Both the position numbers and the translations under genes were made by a program. This document shows positions 35,759-52,965 of a stretch of 64,000 nt of DNA, in pieces. The notes under the pieces were generated by a model, which was not told where the DNA came from, did no database searches, and saw only the letters and a list, made by a program, of their open reading frames with translations. Where the stretch lies: contig JAXDDX010000073.1 in the NCBI GenBank assembly GCA_034670405.1, positions 751,001 to 815,000 on the forward strand. The letters are read 5' to 3'. The stretch's first letter is position 1, and each line of letters begins with the position of its first letter. Source of the stretch: Hoplostethus atlanticus. Its lineage: Eukaryota; Chordata; Actinopteri; Trachichthyiformes; Trachichthyidae.

Positions 35759-35947
35759 AGCTGGTGCCGTCACTGTGCTGAGGGCCTGGTGAAAGGGGCC
35801 ACCCTGGGCATCCTCATTTCCCTGGCTGTCATGGTCTCCATGGTGCCTGCCAGTATCACCGACTCTGTCTGCAGCCTGTGGTCCACAGCTCACTTCCTGC
35901 TGGAGCCCTACTGCGACCTCCACTATGTGGCCCTGCCTCCTGTCTAG
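30852..35947 (+). CDS. Coiled-coil protein with C-terminal membrane anchor and KASH-like tail
   Basis: Eleven exons join in phase: 30852-30952, 31086-31256, 33150-33267, 33784-33834, 34149-34226, 34411-34467, 34630-34689, 34776-34840, 34974-35058, 35541-35623 and 35761-35947. They predict 351 aa. Residues 35-250 are rich in Q, E, K, L and heptad-like (RRNIRQLEYSNSQLKKI; DLRQIHQDLRGQLEIRQEEE), so a long coiled coil is likely. An acidic patch follows at 263-280 (DDEDDEDESTEAEE). One membrane segment lies at about 303-322. The 29-residue tail has Cys327 and ends EPYCDLHYVALPPV. KASH domains share this plan: a membrane helix, a lumenal Cys about 24 residues from the end, an aromatic/Tyr position, and a terminal PPx; they bind SUN proteins in the nuclear-envelope lumen. 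I therefore infer a nuclear-envelope or ER attachment role. Relatives could be KASH5 or IRAG2/LRMP-type proteins, but I do not recognise an orthologue. A poly(A) signal is at 36008-36013. An upstream exon is possible because an acceptor precedes the ATG. A candidate exon near 35247-35445 does not fit the phase. Confidence 0.72.
31029..31082 (+). repeat. (TG)27 microsatellite abutting the exon 2 acceptor
   Basis: An uninterrupted TG run ends in TAG at 31083-31085, the splice acceptor of exon 2 of the KASH-like gene. It replaces the usual polypyrimidine tract. Confidence 0.95.
33274..33456 (+). repeat. Diverged copy of the 31613-31935 intron sequence
   Basis: Starting just after exon 3, this stretch repeats intron 2 sequence: GACCAGGCACA, CAGTTCCCTGTAATTTCCT, AAGACATTAATGAGCAGATG, AATGATCCCCGTGGGA, and TGTGAAATTACAGCT at the end. 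Intron 2 and intron 3 of the KASH-like gene therefore share a block of roughly 180-320 bp with indels. Confidence 0.75.
33468..33528. repeat. Perfect 28-bp hairpin in intron 3 of the KASH-like gene
   Basis: The left arm 33468-33495 is the exact reverse complement of 33501-33528, with a 5-nt loop. Intron DNA around it is unremarkable. It could be a small foldback element, a template-switch product, or a hairpin RNA precursor; nothing in the sequence decides. Confidence 0.9.
35722..35755 (+). repeat. (TG)17 microsatellite abutting the last-exon acceptor
   Basis: A TG run followed by TTTAG at 35756-35760, directly before the exon that encodes the membrane anchor and KASH-like tail. Confidence 0.95.
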
Positions 35948-36013
35948 CAAACACCTAGCTAGGCTACCGAAAGCCAACAGGGTCTCAACTTCCTTTGCTT
36001 TATCACCAATAAA

Positions 36014-37220
36014 AACAGAGCAAAATGAACACCCACACCCTCCCAGGTGACCTTGTAGTGTGCTCAGAATCATATGACAAAATCATATTTTCCGCCAGCT
36101 GACGATGAGAATCAGAATATTATATCAGCAGGGGGTTGATAGGGTTGTTGATCAATACTAATGGCCTAACGATTATTTCACCAGGCGCTGAGATTTCTAG
36201 CTTTCATAAAAACACTACCAATTTTGGATTACTAAACTATCCTCATATTTTGTATAATGTTAATTGCCTACAGTTACTTAACATACTGTATGCTAAAGCG
36301 TTAGCATGTCCACCAGACAGAGCTATGTGAAGAAGTCCACTTCCTCCGTACGTACTCCACTATCCCCCGACTCGGTTTGTCATCGCTTATTTTGATTTTA
36401 AATGAAACTCAGGGCATAAAACACTTGTCATCGACATGTTTCCGTTTATGTTGTCAGCTGCACGAGCATAAAAACTGACTTGATCCAGGAGGTCTTGTCC
36501 ATAGACATATATATATATATATATAATACATATATACACATATATATATGTCTATGGACAAGACCTCCTCGGTGACAACAGCCCAAGAGTTACGTCGCAT
36601 GGTTATGACGTCAGCTGTAGTTGACAAGGTAACATCAGGCGCTAATGTTAATAAATTGATGTTACTTAATTCGTCACTTTTGTCCAAGGTTGGCTAATTC
36701 GTCAACCAAGTACGCAAATACTAAAGTATTTCTGTGCGCCTAAATGCGCCACCATAAGCACACGAAACTCGAAGTGAGGTAAAATATGCGCACGTCATAC
36801 AATGCGACGGATTTCCGATAATCCGTTGGTATTTTGTTTACAAAACAGCCAACGTTGGGCCCCTGAGGACATAACAACCGAAACACTATCACTCCCGTCC
36901 CATCGTTAACATTATATCTCACCTAATAAGCCTGTTGTAATATCATAGAACCACAATACTTTTTTGCTTCGACAGTGTACCACCACATATACCAGCATTA
37001 CATTTTAAGGCTTATTATATTATTGCTTGGAAATATAAAAAAGGTATCACTAAAATCCTACCATACAAAAAAGGCTGCACACCGTTTGTTTAAACCCAGA
37101 CTATATAAAAAGCATTTATGCACCTCCTGCTCACAGTATTGCTGTAGCCACATAATTATTCCACATTGTAGCAAATAAACACTGAATTGTGCCAAGAATG
37201 AACACCACAAGAAAACTAAG
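36014..37220. other. Intergenic region between the KASH-like gene and the first polyubiquitin gene
   Basis: No coding exon recognised. The region holds an AT-rich palindrome near 36488-36570 and otherwise unique-looking sequence. It is convergent: both flanking genes end here. Confidence 0.45.
36488..36570. repeat. AT-centred palindrome
   Basis: GGAGGTCTTGTCCATAGACA and its reverse complement flank an alternating AT core of about 40 bp. Such (AT)-cored foldbacks with a CCATAGACATATAT motif recur in fish genomes; likely a small MITE or expanded hairpin. Confidence 0.8.
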
Positions 37221-37228
37221 TTTAATCC

Positions 37229-37234
37229 TTTATT
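37229..37234 (-). terminator. Poly(A) signal of the 6-unit polyubiquitin gene
   Basis: AATAAA on the minus strand, about 70 nt past the stop codon. The surrounding 3' UTR (GAATTGTGCCAAGAATGAAC) is nearly identical to that of the 16-unit gene. Confidence 0.75.
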
Positions 37235-37305
37235 AAGTATATATACCATGTCAAGTCATGTAATGGAAAAAAAAAAAGTCAAAGTAGTTAGGAGCGTGGA
37301 ATAAT

Positions 37306-38712
<1,407 letters not shown>

Positions 38713-39390
38713 TTAAAAATACCCACTATTCAAACTTGTAACAACTAAAAAAAAAGCTAAAACCAACGTGACCTAAAATGTAGTTCATTCAGTTCAACGA
38801 AGGACTGTTCCAAGTTAAAGATTCGCAGTCGACGCTTGGTACACAAAAGACATTATTTCTATCCATAAATTTCCATTGGTCAAAAGGAACATCTGGAATA
38901 CCGCTATGGCCAACCTATTGTTTCAGTACAGAACATTTTTGTTACAGTTCCTCCGTTTGAACATGTCACAAACGCATAACTAATGGTAGCCAGCCAGCGA
39001 TTTCGAGTCCCAGCGCCATTTTAAAAGTAATGTTGTCCTTCCTTTTGTTCAAGTACCAGCTAATGGACGATACTGGAAATGTTGAGTCATTGCTACTAGC
39101 TAACGGTGGCAAATCTCCATGTAACGTAAACGTTATTGTCGTGTCGAAGATCCACTGGCAGTATGTAGTTTAATAGCTAAGTAAATTGTTCGCAACTTAC
39201 ATTAATTCATCAATGTTATGATGTGCCTTGATAGCTAACGTTACTGTTACTGTCCACGAAGCTACATTAACACCGACAAAGACGTCAGCAATTCATACTA
39301 AATATTAATACATTAACTACATACATTTACTATACTAACAAGAACTTAACAAATTATTAACGAATTTAAAAGCAGGAATATAGTACTTAC

Positions 39391-39495
39391 AATTGGTCTC
39401 GGTATTAAGTACTGCTTCGCTGTATGGATACCCTGTGGTTACTAGGGGATACTGCAGGGATAGGATAATTTATACTGAGACTTACGTCATCGAAT
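39391..39495 (-). promoter_or_regulatory. Promoter and noncoding exon 1 of the 6-unit polyubiquitin gene
   Basis: On the minus strand a TATA box (TATAAAT, 39468-39474) precedes a short exon that ends at the donor GTAAGT (39390). A CRE-like TGACGTA lies at 39483-39489, next to ATATCATTCGATG. The same arrangement recurs at the second polyubiquitin gene. Further upstream are CTGATTGG (CCAAT-type, about 39736) and a shared GAATTTGCCAGGA resembling a heat-shock element (about 39693). Confidence 0.65.
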
Positions 39496-42400
39496 GATAT
39501 TCACTCGCTTTTGAAAGTAGTCCCTGGTCCAAGGTGTACAATTTATATTTACGTTGGATGTATTTAATCTCGATACCTTTACGAAAACACCAAAGAATTT
39601 ACACAAATTATTTGATTGTCTACGTACAAATATAACCATAAATATATAATCATTTGGCGGAATAATTCTCTATATACATTACGATAGCTCTAGAATTTGC
39701 CAGGACCGCAACAAGAAGAGCCCTCCCCCACCAGCCTCTGATTGGAAGGTGGTACTGTTTGATCAATGATTGTTTACTGTATCACAGGAAGTAATATATG
39801 ATGAGTTAATGACAATATTGCCTTACGATTACGTATACTGAAACCTGCCTCACCCTTGATTTAATATTTACATGCCATAATATTATACTTATATAATGTT
39901 TTATCATACTACTGAAGAACACAAAACGACTAAATGACCTAAATGCATGACAAACAAGAGTTGCGTAGATCCTGAACAAAGGTATCTTTTAACAGATGGA
40001 AATGTGTTTCTTAAGCATGTGCTACCAGCTGTTGTGACTGTAGGAGTATAGTATATAAGGCAAAGAGGAAGCCTACATTCTGCTTAATGGCCTGCTTACA
40101 TACATTCTCCTTACTTCAGTTGATATCCATGTCCACAATGCTATTTATTACATTAAGACAAGATAAATAAAGACCAGGAGCATATTCATTACTGGGCCAA
40201 TCTGAATAACATAGTCAAATATGCAATTTGACAATTTGATCATAGAGAATTGGCTGGCACTGGTAATAGTAGGCCTATATCATAAGATTTTTAAATAGAT
40301 AGATTATTAAAGATTTTTGAGATGGGAAATGCCAACGCACAATCCTCACACATAAGCCATAAGCCTGTAGCATTCCTCACTGGAAACTGTATTATTTATC
40401 CCTAACCTAAGCCTTTGTGTTGGAAACATGCATCCTTAGTGTTCTTAGCTATACATTTAGTCATTTGAATAATTGTCGTCATCTTGATTTTCTTTCTTTC
40501 TTTCTTTCTTTCTTTCTCTTTGAAATTAGATGTTTTGTTTTTGATGGCCCTCTGTGTTCGTTTTTCTCACCTGCACATTCTGTACTTCTTTTCCTTTTTC
40601 CTTTCCAGTGTTTTTATCACTTGTACAAATAGATTAAACCTACGTGGGAATACAATAAATGTCCATACATCACATTGCTTTATATATAAAACATAAAACA
40701 TTTTAATCAAAAATCATCATAATTCTTATCATACATACAAAGTAAGTTAAAATGTTCCCAGACTTTCCCAGACAGACAACATTTGCTTTGTGGAATCGAC
40801 ATTTTCTGAAACATATCTGAAGTCTTTCATAATTATTGGATAAAAAAATGGAAGTGACATTACATGTCTTATTTTAAACATACACGGGGTCAGATATTAG
40901 AGGAAAGGGGGTTGGAGAATTAGGTTATCAAATGTATCAAATGGGCACCTCCTATCACTGATAGTACACTGAATTAGGCCCAGACACATGCAGACCCACC
41001 TCCCCTCCATACCTGCTCTCAGCACTGATCCCACCTACACAACACCTACACTTGAACGCAGGCCACAACATTTCACCGAACCGGGTCAGATACATAGGGT
41101 TCTGATGCATAGGGATCTTTCTATGGCTCCTGTCAAGATACGATTAAGTCTTTCTGTGTCTGAAACAAAGGAAATGTGGGGTCCCTGCCTTCCCTCTACT
41201 GAACACATCTTTTTTCCTTTGTCTGTTAAGGAGTCTTTTCTGCCAGCTCCAAGAGCAGACTGTTTTACCGGTTTCTAGAAAAGTGCTCTCCTTAACTGTT
41301 GTCTAAGTCTGTTACAGTACAACTGGCCTGTGAGTCATCTTCCACCCCTGCTCTCGGAGACTCAGCCAGTATTCTTATGCTATGGCTGTTTGGAACATGT
41401 GAGGGTGTGATCAATGTGCTGAGCAGCCCTAGATAGTGCTGAGTCTATTGCTTTATATGATTAGTTGTGTGAAACAGTGCACCAAAAAGGATTGCCATGA
41501 AAACAGGGATTTTATTTTTTACCTGGGCATCCGTAACTCTCCCTGTCTACCAGACCAGGCTCTTCTTTCTGGAAGCAAGGCAGGTAAGGACAGGACTGGT
41601 GCTTGGAACAGGGGTGACCCCAAAATATATCCACATTAGACCAGACCCCCATTTGATAGGATTTTGTCAACACCATTTGTATAATATGTTTGCTGTTAGA
41701 TATGACTTAACATTCATCTATACCGGAGATGGGGAGGTAATAGTGGGGTCAATGAAACGTATGACCAGAATTGTCATCCATATACATCTTCAGTACTGAC
41801 ATCTGCAGAGAGGAAAAAATATGATTCAACTATTCCTAATTTTGTTGGGGACCCCTGGTGGTCCCTGAACCCTAGTTTGAGAACCCCTGGTTTAGATCAC
41901 AACTTCTAGTTGGTTTGCTGTTCATTTCTTATTTTTCCTCTTTGTAACATGTCAACCTTTTTTGTCATCAATGGGTGGCGCCAAAGCCATAATAATAAAA
42001 CTCCTTCAACACGTTCAAGACTTTGTTGTTGGCCCAGAAACTGACTTCTATAAACCCTCAGCAGCTGATAACACTTAAGAAGTTGTGATTAGTCCTACAG
42101 TGGTACTGCTGGTCACAGGAATGAGTTGGTGTTCAGACAAAATAGGCTACTAACTTCACAATGCCAGTACTCAGATGACTGTACTGTGAACAGGGCCATG
42201 TAGGCTCCAAAGCGGGCTCCAAGAGGTCCAGCAAAATGAAGAATAGTTAAATTCACCATTATTTCAGACGAGAGTGTTATCATAGGTTTCACTCTCCCCA
42301 CTATTATCTCACCACCTAAAGTATAGACAGTTATGCAATTCTATACTAAAGCAAAATAAACCACTTCTCAGTTTGGGTTCCTTAGGACAGAATCTGTGAT

Positions 42401-43861
42401 CTTATGTGCATCTATTCAGGGACCTTGACATGAAAACGTTTGGAAACCCCTGAACTAGGTTGGATAATAATAGGTTTATAAGCATTAGGCTTAGAAATTG
42501 AACTGATAATTGATCATTTGAGTGGCTACAGTTCTCTAGAGTATGCCTCTGACATAAGTTAGTATAATGGCATACACAAATCTTTAAAATAGTGGGATGG
42601 TAACCAGTGAACTGAAGTGAATCTGACCACGAGATTGGGAACACATGTATGGGTATTACTCCTGCTACATAATTCTATTATCATCTTTGGGACTTTGTTT
42701 TTTGGAATCATCCCAAATAACTATTTACTTTTAAGAAAAATACAAATCATGTCATGTGAAAATAATCTACCTTCAAGCCAGAGTCAGCATGAGTGGACCA
42801 CCACCACCTTTTTCATAACCCTCAGAGCGGGGTGTCCCAAACTGTTTTATGTCCCTAGTAGATATATATTACAGCATATTTTGACCTAATCCCATATATT
42901 GTTAGAAATGACTTGGTGCAGAATTCTGTAACTGTCTATACTGTAGGGGGGTTAATACTGAGGCTCATGCATTTTCTCATTGTGCTAAAAATATTTAATA
43001 GATAATAATAAATGTTTTTCCCCAGACTCGTTTGACAACTGGGACGAGTAAAGCTGATGAGCAAACCCTGAAATGTTAGCCTGTATAGATGCCGTTTATA
43101 CTATGAAATGTAATGATATTTTGGGCTTTTGGTTTCTAGTGGGAGTTTCATTTCTACGGGTCTTCTTTGAATACCCACAACATTGGAACTCAGTGATTTG
43201 ACGAGTAGTATAATGTACCGTGGATGTCTCCAGTGATAACAAGCTGTCTCTAAATTTTGTTTGTTAACCATATGGTACCTTAAGAGTTTTATTTTCTTGG
43301 TAATGTACAGAGGTGCTGCTTGCTAATCACAAAGCTAGCCATGCTTGAAGGGAATTAGCCTAGTCGGATGCTACCAGTTACCATAAACCCAATCCTCAAC
43401 AGTTCCGTACTACAGTGGTGGTGCACCACAGCTCCATTAATTGAATAAAAGTTTCAACATGTACAATTATTTTCAATAAGTGCATTTAAAGGGTCTCAGT
43501 AATTCAATTCTGTAACAACTATGACAGCTCTTACCAAAGCAGCCCACTTGGGACAGACCTATGTTGACTTTATATTACTTTACACCACTGCACGATATCA
43601 CTGAATGAAACTAGACAAAATACTAATTTGAGGCTCACTTTAGCTTCTGCCAGTTTCTACAGTATAGTATTAACTAATGTTAAGTATAGTGTCACTGAAC
43701 TCCAAGTAAATGCATACTTTACTGTAAACCAAAACCTGTGTAAAAAAAATGCTTCACAGCCTCTATATTGTGTCCATGCTACAGTTATCTTACTGAATTT
43801 CATACATTTTGGCCTAGCTGAATTGTGCCAAGAATGAACACCACCAGAAAACGTTTAATCC
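39496..43861. other. Intergenic region between the two polyubiquitin genes
   Basis: No gene recognised. 39.7-40.3 kb is the upstream half of the tandem duplication and pairs with 48.7-49.3 kb. A (CTTT)n microsatellite lies at about 40492-40517. 41840-42460 contains GGGGACCCCTGGTGGTCCC and AACCCCTG phrases typical of old hAT-type MITEs in fish. Confidence 0.5.
40492..40517 (+). repeat. (CTTT)n microsatellite
   Basis: Run of CTTT units in the spacer between the polyubiquitin genes. Confidence 0.85.
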
Positions 43862-43867
43862 TTTATT
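43862..43867 (-). terminator. Poly(A) signal of the 16-unit polyubiquitin gene
   Basis: AATAAA on the minus strand in a 3' UTR that closely matches that of the 6-unit gene. Confidence 0.75.
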
Positions 43868-43955
43868 ATGCCATTAATATCAATTCTTCCATTTATATCG
43901 TGCAAGGCATGTAAATAAAAACTGAAAAAACAAGTAGTTAGGAGCATGGAATCAT

Positions 43956-47657
<3,702 letters not shown>

Positions 47658-48348
47658 TTATTTAAATCACAAATTCAGAACAAACTTAGAATATACAAAG
47701 CAGTGCAGAGTTAATGTTAATTTGTTTAAGGTTTTCAGCAGAAACGCACCAGCTATTTCGTAACATTTCTTACAATTAGTATTAAAGTTTTAAATTAACG
47801 GCAATAAAAATGACCCATATGTAATAATGTCGTCATTTAGGCAATATCGCTTCGTTATTATCAATATGTTACTGGGAAATAACCATAGGTTTTCTTCACG
47901 GTAAGTAAAGGCTTTGAAATGGCGGTGGAATCCCACGTAAGCGCCGAACTAGTAACGTTTGTTGCCAGCCAGCGCCATTTTGAGTTTGTTGACCTTCTTT
48001 TTGTTCAGCTCCCCGCTAATGGACGATACTGGAAGTGTTGAGTCATTGCTGGTAGCTAACACATGTCTAAATCTTCAACGAATCTTCGCAATGTCGAAGT
48101 CGACGATCCACATATAATTCATAATTAGATAGCTAAGGAAAATATATACAACTCACATTAATGTAACTGGTGTTCACATTTGCGTTTATTCATGAGCCAA
48201 CTTGAGCGTTAACGGCATCGACTGAAAAGGTACACGGACATGGGCCAGAACAACAAACCTAAGTTACCTGATATTTAGTACTTCTAGGCCGAGAACAGTT
48301 GAAAATATGGTAACCAACTAAATACAAATAATGGAAAATTTTACTTAC

Positions 48349-48470
48349 GATAAGAATCGGCGTCGAGTGTAGCTCTCAGAATACAAGATACTCTTCTTCC
48401 GTAGAAATGATGTTCCGGTATAGAGACAAATACTGTATATATGCACGAGAGTACCTACGTCATCCAATGA
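48349..48470 (-). promoter_or_regulatory. Promoter and noncoding exon 1 of the 16-unit polyubiquitin gene
   Basis: On the minus strand a TATA box (TATATA, 48435-48442) follows a CRE-like TGACGTA (48456-48462) within ATATCATTGGATGACGTA. The first exon ends at donor GTAAGT (48348). Upstream, CTGATTGG (about 48727) and GAATTTGCTAGAAG (about 48688) match the 6-unit copy; the latter resembles an nGAAnnTTCnnGAA heat-shock element with one weak repeat. Confidence 0.65.
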
Positions 48471-49107
48471 TATCCATCCGCATTTGAAAATAGTTCCCAC
48501 TGCTCCAAAGCGCACTATTTTAATTTATGTTTATGTTTATGTTCATGTATTGTCAATACCTTCACACATAAACGCCTATCGAAACTATGTATCAAGATAA
48601 AGAAATGCGACTTATAAAAACTATTTTATATATATTTTAATATATAATTCACGGCGGAGTAATATCTACACTAGGCGATGGCTCCAGAATTTGCTAGAAG
48701 ACGCAGCAACAGGACCTTTCCCCGAGCCTCTGATTGGATGGTGACATTGTTTGTTTGATCAGCGATTGGTTGCTGTATCACAGTACGTGTCATGATTTGA
48801 GACACTATGTCCTGCCCATTGGACGCAGTAAGTAACGAACTTGCCTCCTTACTGAAACAGCAAAATATTATACAGATTACATAAATCTTCAACCTACTAA
48901 GGAACATAGAATGGCCACATGACTGGTTTAACTGCATGACCTAGAAGTGTCTTGTGTAAACAAGACAGAGTTGAGGATCCTTCACAAACTGTTAACAGAT
49001 GGAAACGTGTTTCCTAAACACGTTCCTAAACACGCTACCAGCTGTTGTGGCTACAGGGGTAAAGTATATCAAGGGAGGCTGACACTGCTGACTGCCCCGT
49101 TTACCCT

Positions 49108-49156
49108 ATGGGTGCAACTAGAGGGAGTAGAGTCTACTCCCTCTAGTTGCACCCAT
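49108..49156. repeat. Perfect palindrome, 24-bp arms, 1-nt spacer
   Basis: 49108-49131 is the exact reverse complement of 49133-49156 (ATGGGTGCAACTAGAGGGAG at the outer left). It is absent from the matching place upstream of the 6-unit polyubiquitin gene (about 40.06 kb), so it arose after the duplication or was lost there. Confidence 0.9.
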
Positions 49157-50302
49157 GCCCACATAAGGTTACTTATTAAACAAAGAAGCTAAATAAAGAT
49201 TAATAATATATTCATGATTTGGCCAATCTGAACACCAAAGCCAAATATGTAATTTGGTAATTTGATCATTTAGAATTTTCTGGCAATGATAATATGCTAG
49301 GCCTACAGTATAGGTTAGCCACAATAGCAAGACTTTTAACAATACAATGATTGAGCTCAAATAGCCAAACTAAATTTAGTGCCTAAAGAATTTGCTGTTA
49401 CTTATTTTGCCAATCTAGATTTCCCTAGTTACAACCATTTAGGTACATGTAATTCTTGCCCTGCTTTAAAACTTTACTTCAGAATATAACTTCTCTCTGA
49501 AAAATCTGCAGTTGTCAGAATGTAACAAACTGTGGGTTAATATTGTAAAACATTTGCCTTCAGTCACAGAGGAGATTGTCTAGTTCGTCTTTCTATGAGT
49601 TAAATTCCTTTGCCAGGATAAACAGTTGCAACCAGATTATCCAGATAAGAGTGTTGAGCCAGTTTGTCCTCAGATCAGCTGGGAAAATACTAAAAGTTAA
49701 TCCTCACACACTACATAAGGCTTGAAATATGTTGTTTCCTCACATGAAATGTTCTGATTATCCCCAACCTTATACAGACATAAAGATCATTGATCATTGG
49801 CTTTCAAAGATAACTGGATTTTTAACTTTGTGGCTTCACCAGAACTGTGATTGTGACAGTCACGTAACTGTTACTATGAACAAACAGTCACCTTTTGTTA
49901 TTTGTAGGTGTTAAAATATGATTTTAGTTTCCAGTTCCTGCCGTCTTCCTTGTTAATGTCCTCATGTCTCCTAAAGCAAAATGGAATTGTTTATTAAATT
50001 GTCAATATGACATTATTCACAGGAAAAGGTTTGATAATAGTCCTATGATCATGTACAGTATGTCTAACTTTGTCTGCACATGACACCAACGCCCTGGTGT
50101 CACTAACACATTCCTTGAAATGAAAAACCGGTCCAAGGCCACGTGTAACAATAATAGAGCTTAATTTAAAAGTCAGTCAGACAGAGGATTTGTTTTTGGA
50201 CTACCAAGTTTGTGTGATTGAATGTTCCTGGGGTGATAGTGACTCAGCTAAGCAAACAACCACACTGTACATTGAAGGCATGGAGCAGTCTGTGATTTAG
50301 GT

Positions 50303-50620
50303 CAGTGGTTCCCAAAGTGGGTCTGGGGACCATCAGCGGTCCTTGGGGGGATTCCAGAGAGTCCCCAGCAAAATAAAATCATTTTAATTTCACTATGACT
50401 TCATTACCTATAAATGAACACACACATGTATAGAACAGCTGCCCTGATCAGAGTTTTGGCTCCCACTATTATCTCCCAGTGACATTATAGACAATTAAGG
50501 GATTCTAAACTAAATCGGATCAAAGAGCAAAAACCCTCTCAGATGGGGTTCCCTGGGTCTGTGGCCTGCTGGGTTTCTATTTGAGGGTCCTTGAAATGAT
50601 ACAGTTTGGACAGTTTGTGA
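50303..50620. mobile_element. Degenerate hAT-type MITE
   Basis: The left end CAGTGGTTCCCAAAGTGGG and a right part with GGGTCCTTGAAATGATACAG-like sequence resemble the frequent fish MITE that begins CAGTGGTTCCCAAA. Target duplication not resolved. Confidence 0.45.
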
Positions 50621-51250
50621 TTTAGGTCACAGCATTCCTCCACCCCACCCAGGCACTCCGTCATATGACACCCAACCCGTGACAAACCACTTCAGTCCAC
50701 AGAGCTGCAGTTGAACTGGTTCAGCCTCAGTGGAATGTGTTTGTGTGAGCCTCCTGTACTTTGCCCAACTCCTGGCTGGGAATAAGGTGTCAACTTTCCA
50801 AACATGTTCCTGGAAAAAAATCTTTTAAGAAGAGACTAGGCCTATTCATTTCGAGCTCGAAACTATTGTCACGTGAAATAAAAGTGCACAACAAATTCAA
50901 TTGCTTGCTTATCTTTCTCTAGGGTTACCCACTCTTGAATTTGATAAACTTATTCAATGATCCAATCAATCACTAGCAGTGAATGGGCCAGCTTGCTCAA
51001 TGTAAGTGCGGTATGGGTGTTTTATCAGTGACTGGACTTTGTTTAGGGCCTATATTGATTTAGGAGGGTGATTAACTGTAGGGCCGGGCATAGCGATTCC
51101 ACGTCAACATGTTTCACAACAACCCGGTCAAACCGGTTTAGGTGTCTTGCTAGAATTGTCAGCGTTTGGTAAACGATACTCTCAACATGTCCTTTCTTGT
51201 TGACCTCAAAACCATGCCATGACAAGAAATTAGATATAGATATGTCCTGA

Positions 51251-52571
<1,321 letters not shown>

Positions 52572-52965
52572 CACCACTGCAACATTAGAATCTGATTTAA
52601 TTTTAATCAACACTATACAATGAACACTGGACAATATGTCAAAGGCTTTCAAATAATAAACTGGAAAAACAGCTGTTGGTTGTTTGAATCAAATGAATCA
52701 AACCCTGGTGTTCAATAAGGTAAAGGTGTTTTTGTCCCCAAAGAAGCAAATATAAGTCCTTTTTATTGTTTTAGTTTTTAACTTAAGCGGAAGATGCCGT
52801 TTTGCTTGTGAGGACAAATAAGAACAAACTACTTTATAAGTACACAATTTCTTTGATAATATAATTACAGCATTAGGCTGCTATAGCCTACTAAAGTATT
52901 AGACTATTGTGAGCAAAATTGCTCTTCAGATCTGTAGATAGTTACTAAATCCATTCCTACAATTA

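Noticed and set aside
40988-41278. 96-codon plus-strand ORF between the polyubiquitin genes
   Set aside because: No family resemblance, no splice or promoter context, and length expected by chance in this much DNA.
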